DNA of 64,000 bases, taken from positions 62,001 through 126,000 of the forward strand of contig DAMBSC010000006.1 of NCBI GenBank assembly GCA_032054765.1, written 5' to 3'. The notes below the pieces were generated by a model. The model was given only the letters and a program-made list of their open reading frames with translations. It did not search any database and was not told the origin of the DNA. Source of the stretch: DFXE01 sp032054765. GTDB taxonomy: Bacteria; Bacteroidota; Bacteroidia; Bacteroidales; Tannerellaceae. Positions 17,304 to 26,843 of the stretch are shown piece by piece. The stretch's first letter is position 1; each line of letters opens with the position of its first letter. The translations under genes were made by a program, and so were the position numbers.

Positions 17304-18848
17304 ATGAAAGAGAAGATTGCACAATTACATGCCTTACATCAGAAAGCTGAGCTGGGAGGCGGAGAAGAACGCATAAACAAACAACATGCGGCAGGTAAAT
17401 TAACAGCAAGGGAACGGATCGAATTATTATTGGAGAAAGGAACTTTCGTTGAAGTTGATAAATTTGTAACCCATCAATGTTATGATTTTGGACTGGAAAA
17501 GCAACGTCCGCCAGGCGACGGTGTTGTTACCGGGTATGGAATAATCGGTAAACGTACAGTATTTGTATTTGCTCAGGATTTTACTGTGTTTGGCGGGGCT
17601 TTATCTGAAACGTACGCCCGTAAGATTTGTAAAATCATGGATATGGCCATGCAATTAGGGGCACCTGTTATTGGATTGAATGATTCGGGTGGAGCCCGTA
17701 TACAGGAAGGTGTACGTTCACTGGCCGGTTATGCCGAAATTTTCTTACGAAATTCGCTGGCTTCCGGAGTTGTACCACAGATAAGCGCCATTATGGGGCC
17801 TTGCGCCGGAGGAGCGGTTTACTCTCCTGCCCTCACCGACTTTATCTTTATGGTGAAAGAGAGCAGTTATATGTTTATAACAGGACCTGATGTAGTAAAA
17901 AGCGTTACACAAGAAGATGTTACAAAGAATGAACTGGGAGGTTCAGAAATTCATACCGGTAAATCCGGTGTCGCCCATTTCTCTGCCGAGAATGATATGG
18001 ATTGTATTATGAAAATCCGTGAATTATTATCATTCCTTCCTAATAATAATATGGAAGAACCTCCTTTTATACCTACTACGGATAGTCCAAACAGAATAGA
18101 TGCACAGCTGGATCTATTAATTCCTACCAATCCTAATCAACCATACGATATAAAAGATTTAATTACTTCGGTAGCTGATGATGAAAACTTCTTTGAGATT
18201 CAACAAGATTATGCCCCAAATATTGTAATTGGTTATATTCGCTTAAACGGCAAAACAATAGGTGTTGTAGCTAATCAGCCTTTGGCGTTGGCCGGAACAT
18301 TAGATATAAATGCTTCAGTAAAAGCAGCCCGTTTTGTTCGTTTTTGCGATGCCTTTAATATCCCAATCCTAACCTTTGTAGATGTTCCCGGATTCTTACC
18401 GGGAGTAAATCAGGAATATGAAGGTATTATCCGCCATGGAGCCAAACTGCTTTATGCTTATTGCGAAGCAACTGTACCTAAAGTAACAGTAATAACACGT
18501 AAAGCGTATGGTGGAGCCTATGATGTGATGAGTTCGAAGCATATTCGAGGGGATATAAATTTTGCTTATCCTACTGCCGAAATTGCCGTAATGGGTGCTG
18601 ACGGTGCCGTAAATATCCTCTTTCGTAAAGAGTTGACAGGAGCAAAAGATGTGGAAGCTAAACGAAAAGAATTGCAGGATGATTATCGTGAAAAGTTTGC
18701 CAATCCCTACCGTGCTGCCGAATTAGGTTATGTAGATGAAATCATAGAACCATCGGTAACCCGTCCGCGGTTAATCCGTAGTTTTGAATTACTGGCCAAT
18801 AAACGGCAATCCAATCCGCCTAAAAAACATTCAAATTTACCGCTTTAA
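17304..18848 (+). CDS. pccB: Acyl-CoA (propionyl-CoA) carboxylase, carboxyltransferase subunit
   Basis: A 514-residue biotin-dependent carboxyltransferase (crotonase-like N and C halves). It moves CO2 from carboxybiotin to an acyl-CoA, most likely propionyl-CoA, or runs in reverse on methylmalonyl-CoA. Visible motifs are GDGVVTGYG, the acyl-CoA oxyanion segments GGARIQEGV and GPCAGGAVYSPAL in the first half, and RKAYGGAYDVMSSKH in the second. ATG at 17304 (MKEKIAQLH) is preferred over the ATG at 17292. It is the first gene of an operon with the biotin carboxylase 12 bases downstream. No Na+-pump beta subunit is present, which favours carboxylase over decarboxylase pump. Confidence 0.93.
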   Translation: MKEKIAQLHALHQKAELGGGEERINKQHAAGKLTARERIELLLEKGTFVEVDKFVTHQCYDFGLEKQRPPGDGVVTGYGIIGKRTVFVFAQDFTVFGGALSETYARKICKIMDMAMQLGAPVIGLNDSGGARIQEGVRSLAGYAEIFLRNSLASGVVPQISAIMGPCAGGAVYSPALTDFIFMVKESSYMFITGPDVVKSVTQEDVTKNELGGSEIHTGKSGVAHFSAENDMDCIMKIRELLSFLPNNNMEEPPFIPTTDSPNRIDAQLDLLIPTNPNQPYDIKDLITSVADDENFFEIQQDYAPNIVIGYIRLNGKTIGVVANQPLALAGTLDINASVKAARFVRFCDAFNIPILTFVDVPGFLPGVNQEYEGIIRHGAKLLYAYCEATVPKVTVITRKAYGGAYDVMSSKHIRGDINFAYPTAEIAVMGADGAVNILFRKELTGAKDVEAKRKELQDDYREKFANPYRAAELGYVDEIIEPSVTRPRLIRSFELLANKRQSNPPKKHSNLPL

Positions 18849-18860
18849 ATCTTAAATATC

Positions 18861-20372
18861 ATGATAAAGAAAATATTAGTAGCTAATCGCGGAGAGATTG
18901 CGGTACGTATATTCCGCACTTGCCGCGTAATGAGTATACCCACTGTTGCTATATATACGCATGTAGACAGAGGCGCATTGCATGTACGTTATGCAGAAGA
19001 AGCCTATTGTATATCGAAGGATGAAGAAGATACTTCCTATTTGAAACCGGATAGTATACTAGAAATAGCAAAGAAAACAGGAGCAGCTATTCATCCGGGA
19101 TATGGTTTTCTATCTGAAAATGCGGATTTTGCAAGGCGTTGCGAAGAAGAAGGAGTAAATTTCATTGGTCCCAGTTCAGAAATAATAGCCAAAATGGGAT
19201 TGAAAACAGAAGCTCGTAAGATTATGAAAGAAGCCGGAGTACCGGTCGTTCCCGGTACGGAAGATCCTGTTTCTGACTTAGAAGAAATCAGGTCTGTGGC
19301 AAAAGAGGTAGGTTATCCCATTATGCTGAAGGCTGCTGCCGGAGGCGGTGGAAAAGGCATGCGGTTAGTTCGCAGCGAAAAAGAGCTGGATGCAGCTTTC
19401 CGCATGTCGCGTTCCGAAGCTGCCAATTCATTTGGTGACGATTCTATTTATATCGAAAAATATATAGAAAATCCACATCATATCGAAGTACAGGTATTAG
19501 GCGATAAATATGGAAATGTAATCCACCTGTATGAACGTGAATGTTCCATTCAACGAAGGAACCAGAAAGTTATAGAAGAAGCTCCTTCTCCTTTTGTGAA
19601 AGAAGAAACCAGGCAAAAGATGTTGGCCATTGCAGTTGCAGCCTGTAAGAAGATAGGTTATTATAGTGCAGGCACATTGGAATTTATGATGGATAAGGAT
19701 CAGAATTTCTATTTTCTTGAAATGAACACACGTTTACAAGTGGAACATCCGGTTACGGAAGCCTGTACAGGTGTAGACCTGGTACGAGATATGATACTGG
19801 TTGCAAGTGGTAATCGTTTACCTTACAAGCAGGAAGATATCGAATTTCGTGGAGCAGCAATAGAATGTCGCATTTATGCGGAAGACCCAGCCAACAATTT
19901 TATGCCGTCACCCGGAATTATACGTGTTAGAGAAGCTCCCGAAGGACGTAATATCCGTTTGGATAGTGCTGCCTATGCGGGATTTGAAGTATCACTGCAT
20001 TACGACCCGATGATTGCCAAGCTTTGTTCATGGGGACGTAATCGTGAATCGGCTGTATCGAATATGGTACGTGCTTTACGAGAATATAAAATACTGGGTA
20101 TTAAAACAACCATCCCCTTCCACTTAAGCGTCTTACATAATAATACTTTCCTGAAAGGCAATTACGATACGACATTCATTGATACTAAATTTGATAAAGA
20201 AGACCTGACACGCAGGAAGAATAGTGACCCTACGGTAGCTGTTATAGCGGCAGCTCTGAAACATTTTGAAGAAGAAAAAGAAGCAGCCGCCCGCGCAACA
20301 ACTGTTCCATTGGTTGGCGAATCTCTCTGGAAACATTATGGTAAATTACAAATGGCTGCAAATAATTTTTAA
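18861..20372 (+). CDS. accC: Biotin carboxylase subunit
   Basis: A 503-residue ATP-grasp enzyme that carboxylates biotin using bicarbonate and ATP. The N-terminal fold begins IKKILVANRGEIAVRI; the ATP-grasp glycine loop is KAAAGGGGKGMR; catalytic and metal-binding segments include ECSIQRRNQKV, EFMMD and FLEMNTRLQVEHPVTE. It is longer than E. coli AccC (about 450) by a C-terminal tail of about 50 residues, as is common in acyl-CoA carboxylases of this phylum. It is followed by the biotin carrier gene after 3 bases. Confidence 0.95.
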   Translation: MIKKILVANRGEIAVRIFRTCRVMSIPTVAIYTHVDRGALHVRYAEEAYCISKDEEDTSYLKPDSILEIAKKTGAAIHPGYGFLSENADFARRCEEEGVNFIGPSSEIIAKMGLKTEARKIMKEAGVPVVPGTEDPVSDLEEIRSVAKEVGYPIMLKAAAGGGGKGMRLVRSEKELDAAFRMSRSEAANSFGDDSIYIEKYIENPHHIEVQVLGDKYGNVIHLYERECSIQRRNQKVIEEAPSPFVKEETRQKMLAIAVAACKKIGYYSAGTLEFMMDKDQNFYFLEMNTRLQVEHPVTEACTGVDLVRDMILVASGNRLPYKQEDIEFRGAAIECRIYAEDPANNFMPSPGIIRVREAPEGRNIRLDSAAYAGFEVSLHYDPMIAKLCSWGRNRESAVSNMVRALREYKILGIKTTIPFHLSVLHNNTFLKGNYDTTFIDTKFDKEDLTRRKNSDPTVAVIAAALKHFEEEKEAAARATTVPLVGESLWKHYGKLQMAANNF

Positions 20373-20375
20373 GTT

Positions 20376-20915
20376 ATGGAAAATAAAGTAATGTCGAAAG
20401 CATTGGCTACCTATTTCGCAACAGTAAATGATATTCCTGACACGGAATTTAAAGTAGAAATACTGGAAGATGGGCCGATAAAGAAAGTTTCTGTAAACGG
20501 AACTATATATGAAGTAGATTACAACGTAGGTGGTGATACTATTTATTCCATTATTCTAAATAACCGTTCACATGGAGTACAAATCTCAAGTATAGGTGAC
20601 TCTCAGTATGAAGTTAAAAACAGAGGAGATTTGTTTCAAATAAGTGTTATTGATGAATTAAAGAAAATGCGACAATCCCGTACACAATCGATTGCTGTAG
20701 GTCGTCAGGTTATTGTAGCTCAAATGCCGGGTGTAATATTAAAAGTGTATGTCAAACCTGGTGAAGAAGTTAAAGCAGGCGATCCTTTATGTGTTTTGGT
20801 AGCCATGAAAATGGAGAACGAAATACGCAGTCCAATCGATGGCACAGTAAAAGAAGTCTACATCAACGAAGGCGACAAAATGGCTGTCAATGATAAAATG
20901 ATGGTAGTGGAATAA
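20376..20915 (+). CDS. Biotin carboxyl carrier protein
   Basis: A 179-residue carrier protein. The C-terminal 70 residues form a biotinyl domain with the biotinylation site AMKM (K145) and PGVILKVYVKPGEEV before it. The N-terminal about 100 residues are an extension that probably docks to the carboxyltransferase. It completes a three-subunit acyl-CoA carboxylase together with the two upstream genes. ATG at 20376 is used; ATG at 20391 is possible. A long octad hairpin follows the stop codon. Confidence 0.93.
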   Translation: MENKVMSKALATYFATVNDIPDTEFKVEILEDGPIKKVSVNGTIYEVDYNVGGDTIYSIILNNRSHGVQISSIGDSQYEVKNRGDLFQISVIDELKKMRQSRTQSIAVGRQVIVAQMPGVILKVYVKPGEEVKAGDPLCVLVAMKMENEIRSPIDGTVKEVYINEGDKMAVNDKMMVVE

Positions 20916-20921
20916 GTTTAA

Positions 20922-21054
20922 GACTCAATGACTGAATAAACTCAATGACTGAATAACACTGAATAAACAGAATATTTTTATTCAATATATTCAGTCCACT
21001 CAGTTATTCAGTCATTCAATCATTCAGTTACTCAGTCACTCAATCACTCAGTCT
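20922..21054. repeat. long octad hairpin repeat between convergent genes
   Basis: The largest member of the ACTGAATx family (133 bp) fills the space between the carboxylase operon and the convergent SDR gene. Left words include ACTCAATG, ACTGAATA, ACTCAATG and ACTGAATA. The right arm repeats ATTCAGTC, ATTCAATC, ATTCAGTT, ACTCAGTC, ACTCAATC and ACTCAGTC with an exact 8-base period. The right arm is longer than the left (about 75 against 50 bases), which suggests unequal growth. No T-run of a classical terminator follows on either side. Confidence 0.85.
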
Positions 21055-21055
21055 A

Positions 21056-21955
21056 TTAAGTCGTATGATTACCACCGGTTACACCATATACTTCGGCAGT
21101 GGTATAGCTTGATTCCTGGGATGCAAGGTGAACATATACTCCTGCTAATTCGGCCGGTTGTCCGGCACGTTTTAATGGTGTGTTTTGTCCGAATTCAGGA
21201 AGTTTATCTTGTGGTTGTCCACCTGATACTTGTAAAGCTGTCCAGATCGGTCCTGGAGCCACACTATTTACACGAATTCCTCTATCAGCAATCTGCTTTG
21301 CCAAAGCTTTGGTAAAAGCAACTATCGCACTCTTTGTTGCTGCATAATCTAATAAATGCTCGCTGGGCTGGTAGGCTTGAATAGATGTCGTTGTGATAAT
21401 AGAAGAACCTGCGGGTAATAAAGGTAATGCAGCTTTTACTGTCCAGTACAACGAGTAAACATTAATTTCAAATGTTTTCTTTAATTGTTCTGTTGTTAAG
21501 TCTTCAATCTTTTCTACTGATACTTGTTTTCCTGCCACAAGAGCAAGAATATCAAGTCCGCCTAATTTCTGATGAGCTTCTTCAACCATTCTTTTGTTAA
21601 ATTGCTCATCACTAAGGTCTCCCGGAATAAGGTAAACCTTACGACCAGCCTCTTCAATGAATTTTGCTACTTCTTCAGCATCCTTTTGTTCACCTGGTAA
21701 ATAATTAAGGGCAATATCAGCACCTTCTCGCGCATAAGCAATTGCAGCCGCACGACCAATACCGGAATCTCCTCCGGTAATCAAAGCTTTACGACCTTGC
21801 AGGCGATTACTACCTTTATACGTTTTCTCACCGCAATCCGGAACCGGATTCATTTCCGATTGCACTCCGGGAGGTTCTTGATATTGTTTTGGGTATCCTT
21901 CCTGACGGTACTCAGAAAGGGGATCCTGCATTTCATAAATATTCTTTTTTTCCAT
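21056..21955 (-). CDS. SDR-family oxidoreductase (general-stress type)
   Basis: A 299-residue short-chain dehydrogenase/reductase. About 45 N-terminal residues (DPLSEYRQEGYPKQYQEPPG ...) precede the Rossmann fold, as in the B. subtilis YdaD/YhdF stress SDRs. The cofactor loop is GGDSGIGRAAA, with the catalytic Ser-Tyr-Lys in TTSIQAYQ and YAATKSA. The substrate is unknown. It is the first member, from the left, of a cluster of stress-like genes. Confidence 0.88.
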   Translation of the reverse strand: MEKKNIYEMQDPLSEYRQEGYPKQYQEPPGVQSEMNPVPDCGEKTYKGSNRLQGRKALITGGDSGIGRAAAIAYAREGADIALNYLPGEQKDAEEVAKFIEEAGRKVYLIPGDLSDEQFNKRMVEEAHQKLGGLDILALVAGKQVSVEKIEDLTTEQLKKTFEINVYSLYWTVKAALPLLPAGSSIITTTSIQAYQPSEHLLDYAATKSAIVAFTKALAKQIADRGIRVNSVAPGPIWTALQVSGGQPQDKLPEFGQNTPLKRAGQPAELAGVYVHLASQESSYTTAEVYGVTGGNHTT

Positions 21956-21990
21956 AGTTATAATTTTATTTATAAATATTAATTCATTGT

Positions 21991-23205
21991 TTATTTCTCA
22001 AGTCTTTGAAAACCAAAAATTTCTTCTCTATCGTCTTTTTTACCATTTAGTTTATTCCGTATCATCTGAGCGGCGATCATGCTAAATGTAATACCATTCC
22101 CGCCATATCCCAGTGCATAGAACATGTTTTCTTTACCGGGCCAATTACCAATAAAAGGTAAACCGTCATCGGTAGAACTAAACGTTCCACACCAGGCCAT
22201 ATCTGTTTTAAAAGGGATTTTGGGAAATAGTTTTTTTATCTTTTTCTCCAGTATACCTACTTTTCTTCGTAATAACTTATCGCGTAATACAGGGTCTTTA
22301 AAGTCTTCATCTTCACCTCCTACTATGATACGGTTTTTATTATCCGTTCGGATATAAAGATAAGGCTCCTTGGTTTCCCATATTAAGCTCTTTCCCGTCC
22401 ATATATACTTTTCGTCAATTGGTTGAGAAATTAATGCATAGGTAGAAGTTAGTTTCATTACCTGTTTCGGCAGAAATATACCCGCTTCAAATCCTGCTGC
22501 AATAATCAGATATTTACATTTGATTTCAATATTATTATCAGTAATAAGCGTATAACCGCTTGATGATTCCGAATAATCTTTTATATCCGTATGAGTAAAA
22601 ACGGTTAGTCCACTTTTATTCATATGATAATCAATCAAGAAGGTCGCCGCTTTGTATGCATCAATCTGAGCTGATACATTATTTTCAAGAGCACCAGGTG
22701 CTTTTATACCATATTTTTTTTGTAATTCCTTGCTGCTTAAATAATTTACAGGCAGTTGATAGGCTTTTCTTATCTCATATTCTCTTTCGATAAGTTTATG
22801 GCCTTTATGATTACTGGCATAATAAACACTTGGCACTCTTTCAAAATCAGGATTATAATGAAGGCTTTGAAATACTTTTTCAATATCAGTAATGGACTGA
22901 AGACAACATTCATAGGCTTTTACAGCCAGTTCTTCTTCTATCATCTCTGCCAACTTACATAATGGTGTATCAATTTCATACTGAAGTAAAGCTGTACTTG
23001 CCGTAGAACTTCCGGTACTAATACTCCGTTTATCAACAAGCGTACATTTTATTCCTGCAGTAGATAATTCATGTGCTACTAATGCACCTGTGATTCCACC
23101 ACCTATAATTACCACGTCCGTTTCATAATCTGATTTTAACGGGTTATAATAATTATATAAAGGGTTCTTAGCTATCCAATAAGGTAATCCTGAATATAAA
23201 TCCAT
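21991..23205 (-). CDS. FAD-dependent oxidoreductase (DAO family)
   Basis: A 404-residue flavoprotein with the dinucleotide fold VVIIGGGITGALVAHELSTAG (split by family as GGGITG) at about residues 32-52. A GSSTAS segment and a C-terminal YALGYGGNGITFSMIAAQ block that closes the FAD site follow. It belongs to the amino-acid-oxidase/glycerol-dehydrogenase-like DAO family; the substrate cannot be read from the sequence. It lies 35 bases from the SDR and 29 from the GlsB-like gene on the same strand. Confidence 0.88.
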   Translation of the reverse strand: MDLYSGLPYWIAKNPLYNYYNPLKSDYETDVVIIGGGITGALVAHELSTAGIKCTLVDKRSISTGSSTASTALLQYEIDTPLCKLAEMIEEELAVKAYECCLQSITDIEKVFQSLHYNPDFERVPSVYYASNHKGHKLIEREYEIRKAYQLPVNYLSSKELQKKYGIKAPGALENNVSAQIDAYKAATFLIDYHMNKSGLTVFTHTDIKDYSESSSGYTLITDNNIEIKCKYLIIAAGFEAGIFLPKQVMKLTSTYALISQPIDEKYIWTGKSLIWETKEPYLYIRTDNKNRIIVGGEDEDFKDPVLRDKLLRRKVGILEKKIKKLFPKIPFKTDMAWCGTFSSTDDGLPFIGNWPGKENMFYALGYGGNGITFSMIAAQMIRNKLNGKKDDREEIFGFQRLEK

Positions 23206-23234
23206 GAGGGTTTATTCTCTTTATAAATAATTAC

Positions 23235-23483
23235 CTAGACTCGTTTTCGTGAGAATAGTGATACTATCCATAATAAAACAACTGCACCAATAACCGACAT
23301 TACTAATGAGCCGAGAATACTGGTTGTAGTGAAACCTAATAATCCGTAAATCCAGCCTCCAAGAAGACTACCTACTAAACCTACTACAAGGTTCATGATA
23401 ATACCAAAACCACTACCTCTCATTAACCAACCGGCTATTGCACCAGCAGCTATACCAATAATAATTGACCATAAAATTCCCAT
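23235..23483 (-). CDS. GlsB/YeaQ/YmgE-family small membrane protein
   Basis: An 82-residue protein with three hydrophobic helices rich in glycine (IIIGIAAGAIAGWLMRGSGFG; NLVVGLVGSLLGGWIYGLLG, shown in part). This is typical of the transglycosylase-associated/GlsB stress family. These small membrane proteins are induced by stress in several bacteria but have no proven activity. Upstream (23484-23683) is a 200-base divergent gap in which I see no strong promoter match. Confidence 0.9.
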   Translation of the reverse strand: MGILWSIIIGIAAGAIAGWLMRGSGFGIIMNLVVGLVGSLLGGWIYGLLGFTTTSILGSLVMSVIGAVVLLWIVSLFSRKRV

Positions 23484-23683
23484 AATTATAAAATTTTAAT
23501 TGATTAATAAAAACTAATTATATCGTTTAAACAGTTTTAATTATTAATTGTTCAGATTCCAACTCATTAAAAAAACATATTATCAAACAACCATTACCGT
23601 TAAACAAAATGATATAAAAGTATGTTCATTGAGTCGTTGGATTGGAAAACAGTCTGAAATAATAATAATTAAAAATTAGAGAA

Positions 23684-24088
23684 ATGAAAACAATGAAAAT
23701 GACATTAAGTGCATTATGTGTATCTGGATTGCTATTATTTACAGCATCTTGTAGTGAAAGATCAAAAGCCAATGCAAATCAAGATTTAAATAATGCTAAG
23801 GAATCTGCCCGGGAGGCTGGAAGAAAAGCTTCTGATAAGATTGATGACGCAAAAGATGATGTGAAAGATGCTTGGAACGACGTAAAAGAAGATGTTAATA
23901 GAAATGCTAATGAAGCAAAAAGAGAAATAGATAAAGCTACAGACAAAGCATCAGATCAGATTGATGATGCAGCAGATGATGTAAAAGATGCATGGAATAA
24001 TGCTAAAGATACAGTAATGAAAAACACACAAGAGGCTAAAAAAGAGATCAAACAAATGGCCGATGATGTTAAAAAGAATCTCGATTAA
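23684..24088 (+). CDS. LEA/apolipoprotein-like repeat lipoprotein
   Basis: A 134-residue lipoprotein: signal peptide with lipobox FTASC (lipidated C23), then highly charged helices. Two 40-residue repeats lie at 46-85 and 86-125. Each holds ASDxIDDAxDDVKDAWN and ends NxxEAKxEI, so the repeat period is exactly 40. The pattern of alternating acidic, basic and alanine positions with 11-residue character recalls LEA proteins and apolipoproteins. It would sit on a membrane surface and might protect it in stress (inference). It is followed after 19 bases by the alpha-amylase gene. Confidence 0.85.
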   Translation: MKTMKMTLSALCVSGLLLFTASCSERSKANANQDLNNAKESAREAGRKASDKIDDAKDDVKDAWNDVKEDVNRNANEAKREIDKATDKASDQIDDAADDVKDAWNNAKDTVMKNTQEAKKEIKQMADDVKKNLD

Positions 24089-24107
24089 ACTTTAATTAAG
24101 CATACAT

Positions 24108-25553
24108 ATGAAAAATGGTGTGATGATGCAATATTTTGAATGGAACTTACCGGCAAACGGTAAGTTCTGGAAAAAATTAAAGGATGATGCATCACATTTA
24201 CAAGAGATAGGAGTAACTTCAGTATGGATTCCTCCTGCTTGTAAGGGTACTCATGACAAAGATGTAGGATATGGCATTTATGATTTATTCGATTTAGGGG
24301 AATTTAATCAGAAAGGTACTGTTCGAACAAAATACGGAACGAAAGAAGAACTGAAAGCTGCTATTGAAGAGTTACATAAAAATAAAATTTCAGTCTATTT
24401 CGATGCTGTAATGAATCATAAAGCCGGCGCTGATTATACAGAACGGTTCATGGTTAAGGAAGTCGATCCGAACCAAAGGAAAAGCCCAATCAGCGATGCT
24501 TATGAAATTGAGGGTTGGACCGGTTTTAATTTTCCTGGTAGAAATGATAAATATTCGGACTTTAAATGGCATTGGTATCATTTTACCGGTACAGATTATA
24601 ATAAGGAAAACGGTAAGACAGGAATATATCAGATACAAGGCGATGGAAAAAGTTGGGCTGAAGGTGTAGACAGCGAAAATGGGAATTACGACTATCTGAT
24701 GTATGCAGACATAGACTTCGATCACCCCGAAGTAGTAGAAGAAATGAAAAAATGGGGTGTATGGGTCTGTAAAGAATTAAACCTTGATGGTATGCGATTA
24801 GATGCCATTAAGCATATAAATGATAATTATATAAAATCATTCCTTGACAATGTAAGGGCTGAAAGAGGCGATGATTTCTATGCGGTGGGAGAATATTGGA
24901 AAAAAGATATTCATTCACTGGAAGGATATCTTTCTCGTGTAGATTATAAAGTAGATCTTTTTGACGTACCTTTACATTATAATATGTATTTAGCTTCATC
25001 CCAGGGAAGAGATTATGATTTAAGTACTATTCTGCATGATACCTTAGTCATGAATCATCCCGAACTTACTGTTACCTTTGTAGATAATCACGACTCACAA
25101 TGGGGAAGTTCTTTGGAATCCCAGGTTAAGAGTTGGTTTAAACCCTTAGCATACGGATTAATTCTTTTAATGGAAAAAGGTTATCCTTGTATTTTCTATG
25201 GTGATTATTATGGTATAGGAGGAAAAAAATCTCCCCATCAATTAATCATTGATATACTTCTTAAAGCCAGGCAAGAACGTGCTTTTGGCCAACAGGTAGA
25301 TTATTTTGACCATGGGAATGTTTGCGGATTTGTTCGTATGGGTGATGACAATCATAAAGATTCAGGTCTTGCGTTTTTAATGTCTACCGGTGACAATGGT
25401 TTTAAAACTATGAATGTAGGAGACAAACGAAAAGGTGAAGTCTGGATAGAATGTACAGGCAATATAAAAGAAAAAGTTACTATAGATGAAAATGGTAATG
25501 GAAACTTTAAGGTATCAGGTGGAAACCTGTCTGTTTGGATAAAGGAATCGTGA
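24108..25553 (+). CDS. Cytoplasmic alpha-amylase (GH13)
   Basis: A 481-residue GH13 amylase with no signal peptide, so it acts on intracellular glycogen-like glucan or imported maltodextrin. The start MKNGVMMQYFEWNLPANG is diagnostic of the cytoplasmic AmyA/AmyS group. Catalytic residues are visible: nucleophile D232 (GMRLDAIKH), acid/base E262 (AVGEYW) and the third acid D329 (FVDNHDS). The (beta/alpha)8 barrel is followed by a C-terminal beta domain. It is probably co-transcribed with the LEA-like lipoprotein, an unusual pairing that suggests stress-linked glycogen use. Confidence 0.94.
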   Translation: MKNGVMMQYFEWNLPANGKFWKKLKDDASHLQEIGVTSVWIPPACKGTHDKDVGYGIYDLFDLGEFNQKGTVRTKYGTKEELKAAIEELHKNKISVYFDAVMNHKAGADYTERFMVKEVDPNQRKSPISDAYEIEGWTGFNFPGRNDKYSDFKWHWYHFTGTDYNKENGKTGIYQIQGDGKSWAEGVDSENGNYDYLMYADIDFDHPEVVEEMKKWGVWVCKELNLDGMRLDAIKHINDNYIKSFLDNVRAERGDDFYAVGEYWKKDIHSLEGYLSRVDYKVDLFDVPLHYNMYLASSQGRDYDLSTILHDTLVMNHPELTVTFVDNHDSQWGSSLESQVKSWFKPLAYGLILLMEKGYPCIFYGDYYGIGGKKSPHQLIIDILLKARQERAFGQQVDYFDHGNVCGFVRMGDDNHKDSGLAFLMSTGDNGFKTMNVGDKRKGEVWIECTGNIKEKVTIDENGNGNFKVSGGNLSVWIKES

Positions 25554-25581
25554 AGCTAGGACATCAAAAAAGCTGGAATCA

Positions 25582-25612
25582 AGGGGGGGCTCTAAATTCC
25601 CCCCTAAATTTT
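25582..25612. terminator. probable terminator between convergent genes
   Basis: GGGGGG at 25583-25589 and CCCCCC at 25599-25604 can pair around CTCTAAATT, followed on the plus strand by TAAATTTTATTT. It lies 30 bases after the amylase stop. The T-tract is imperfect, so efficiency is uncertain. Confidence 0.6.
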
Positions 25613-26777
25613 ATTTCTTAGGTTTTACCAGCATAATCACCGGATTTGATTCTTCATCTAATTGTGTTGCAATTTCTTGGAGTTGTCCTTTCAGCTGTCC
25701 TTTTTCATTAGCTTCCACAAGCTGATAAGCATCTATAGATTGCCATGATTCTATTTCATGACTAACAGGTCTTAAGGCGCTCATATACATTTCTTTTTTG
25801 GTAGAATAATCTCCATTGTAAAGAGTATACCCAAAGAATTCCTTTTCTTGCCTATCATATATAAAGTAAGTTGTCGGGAATCCGTCTTTTGTGTTAAAGT
25901 CATAAGTATTCTTTACTGCTTCCATGAAATAATAACGATCAGAAAGTAGCCTCAGGTTCATATATACCTCAGGATCCATAGACTCCACAGGCGGAGTTCT
26001 TACTATAAACGGATGTAAACTATAATCAGGTAAAAATCTATATACCGTATCCGCCGAATGTTCTAAAAGCAACCAATTATCTTCGAAAGGGATTATCGTA
26101 CGATGTGGGCCAGGACTTACCGTATAAATCATTTCTCCTTCCGTCCTCTGTTGCCACAAATGTTTCTTCTCTTTAAATGGCACCTTAATCTCTTTAATTA
26201 CACTTCCATCCTGTTTAGAAATAAGAACAAATGCTATCGTCTCATTGTAGGGATCATAACAAAGTAGATTATTCGTATCATAATTAAATATTTCGGTATA
26301 AAATATTGTACCTCCATCTTCCTTATATTTGAAGCTTCGCTTATAATTCCCATACAGGTCATATACCATCATTCTCCTCGCGTAAAAATCGTTGATAAAC
26401 ATTTCATTGTTTTCTTCATCAAGGGTAATACCCAGGATACCACTATATTCCTCACCACTCTGTCCTAAACGATTAATCTTTCTTAACGCCTTACCCTTCC
26501 TGTCAAAAACAAAAATATCCCCATCGCTATTTCGGTTTTTCACTAACAGGAAGTTGTTTCCAATAGCCTGTACAAAACCTTGGGTAATAAACTCATCATT
26601 CGTTTCTAGTGGAATATATTCAACATCCATAAAGTCTTGAAGAATTAACTCTTTCCTTGGAGAATAAGCTTTTGTAACATCAACGGTGATGAGTTCGTCC
26701 TCCGATTGTTTATTCCCATCCCCGCATCCTGCCAATACAAACAGGACAATAATTGCGATTGCAAACAGTCTTTTCAT
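25611..26777 (-). CDS. 6-bladed beta-propeller lipoprotein
   Basis: A 388-residue lipoprotein (MKRLFAIAIIVLFVLAGC, lipidated C18) of the BF3164-like/6-bladed-propeller family that is abundant in Bacteroidales. Repeated strand motifs such as VFDRKGKALRKINRLGQSG and MMVYDLYGNYKRSFKY mark blades. It carries no catalytic signature and the role is unknown. It is not clearly part of the surrounding stress cluster. A 217-base gap upstream holds a small palindrome and, further on, a terminator. Confidence 0.85.
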   Translation of the reverse strand: MKRLFAIAIIVLFVLAGCGDGNKQSEDELITVDVTKAYSPRKELILQDFMDVEYIPLETNDEFITQGFVQAIGNNFLLVKNRNSDGDIFVFDRKGKALRKINRLGQSGEEYSGILGITLDEENNEMFINDFYARRMMVYDLYGNYKRSFKYKEDGGTIFYTEIFNYDTNNLLCYDPYNETIAFVLISKQDGSVIKEIKVPFKEKKHLWQQRTEGEMIYTVSPGPHRTIIPFEDNWLLLEHSADTVYRFLPDYSLHPFIVRTPPVESMDPEVYMNLRLLSDRYYFMEAVKNTYDFNTKDGFPTTYFIYDRQEKEFFGYTLYNGDYSTKKEMYMSALRPVSHEIESWQSIDAYQLVEANEKGQLKGQLQEIATQLDEESNPVIMLVKPKK

Positions 26778-26843
26778 ACGCTTAATTATTAGTTTTTGTA
26801 TACTGCACCTCCTATCAACGAAAGTATCGTAAGAGGCATGGTT

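Noticed and set aside
17292..20915. Methylmalonyl-CoA decarboxylase sodium pump
   Set aside because: No membrane beta or small gamma subunit is present, while a biotin carboxylase is, which indicates an ATP-dependent acyl-CoA carboxylase.
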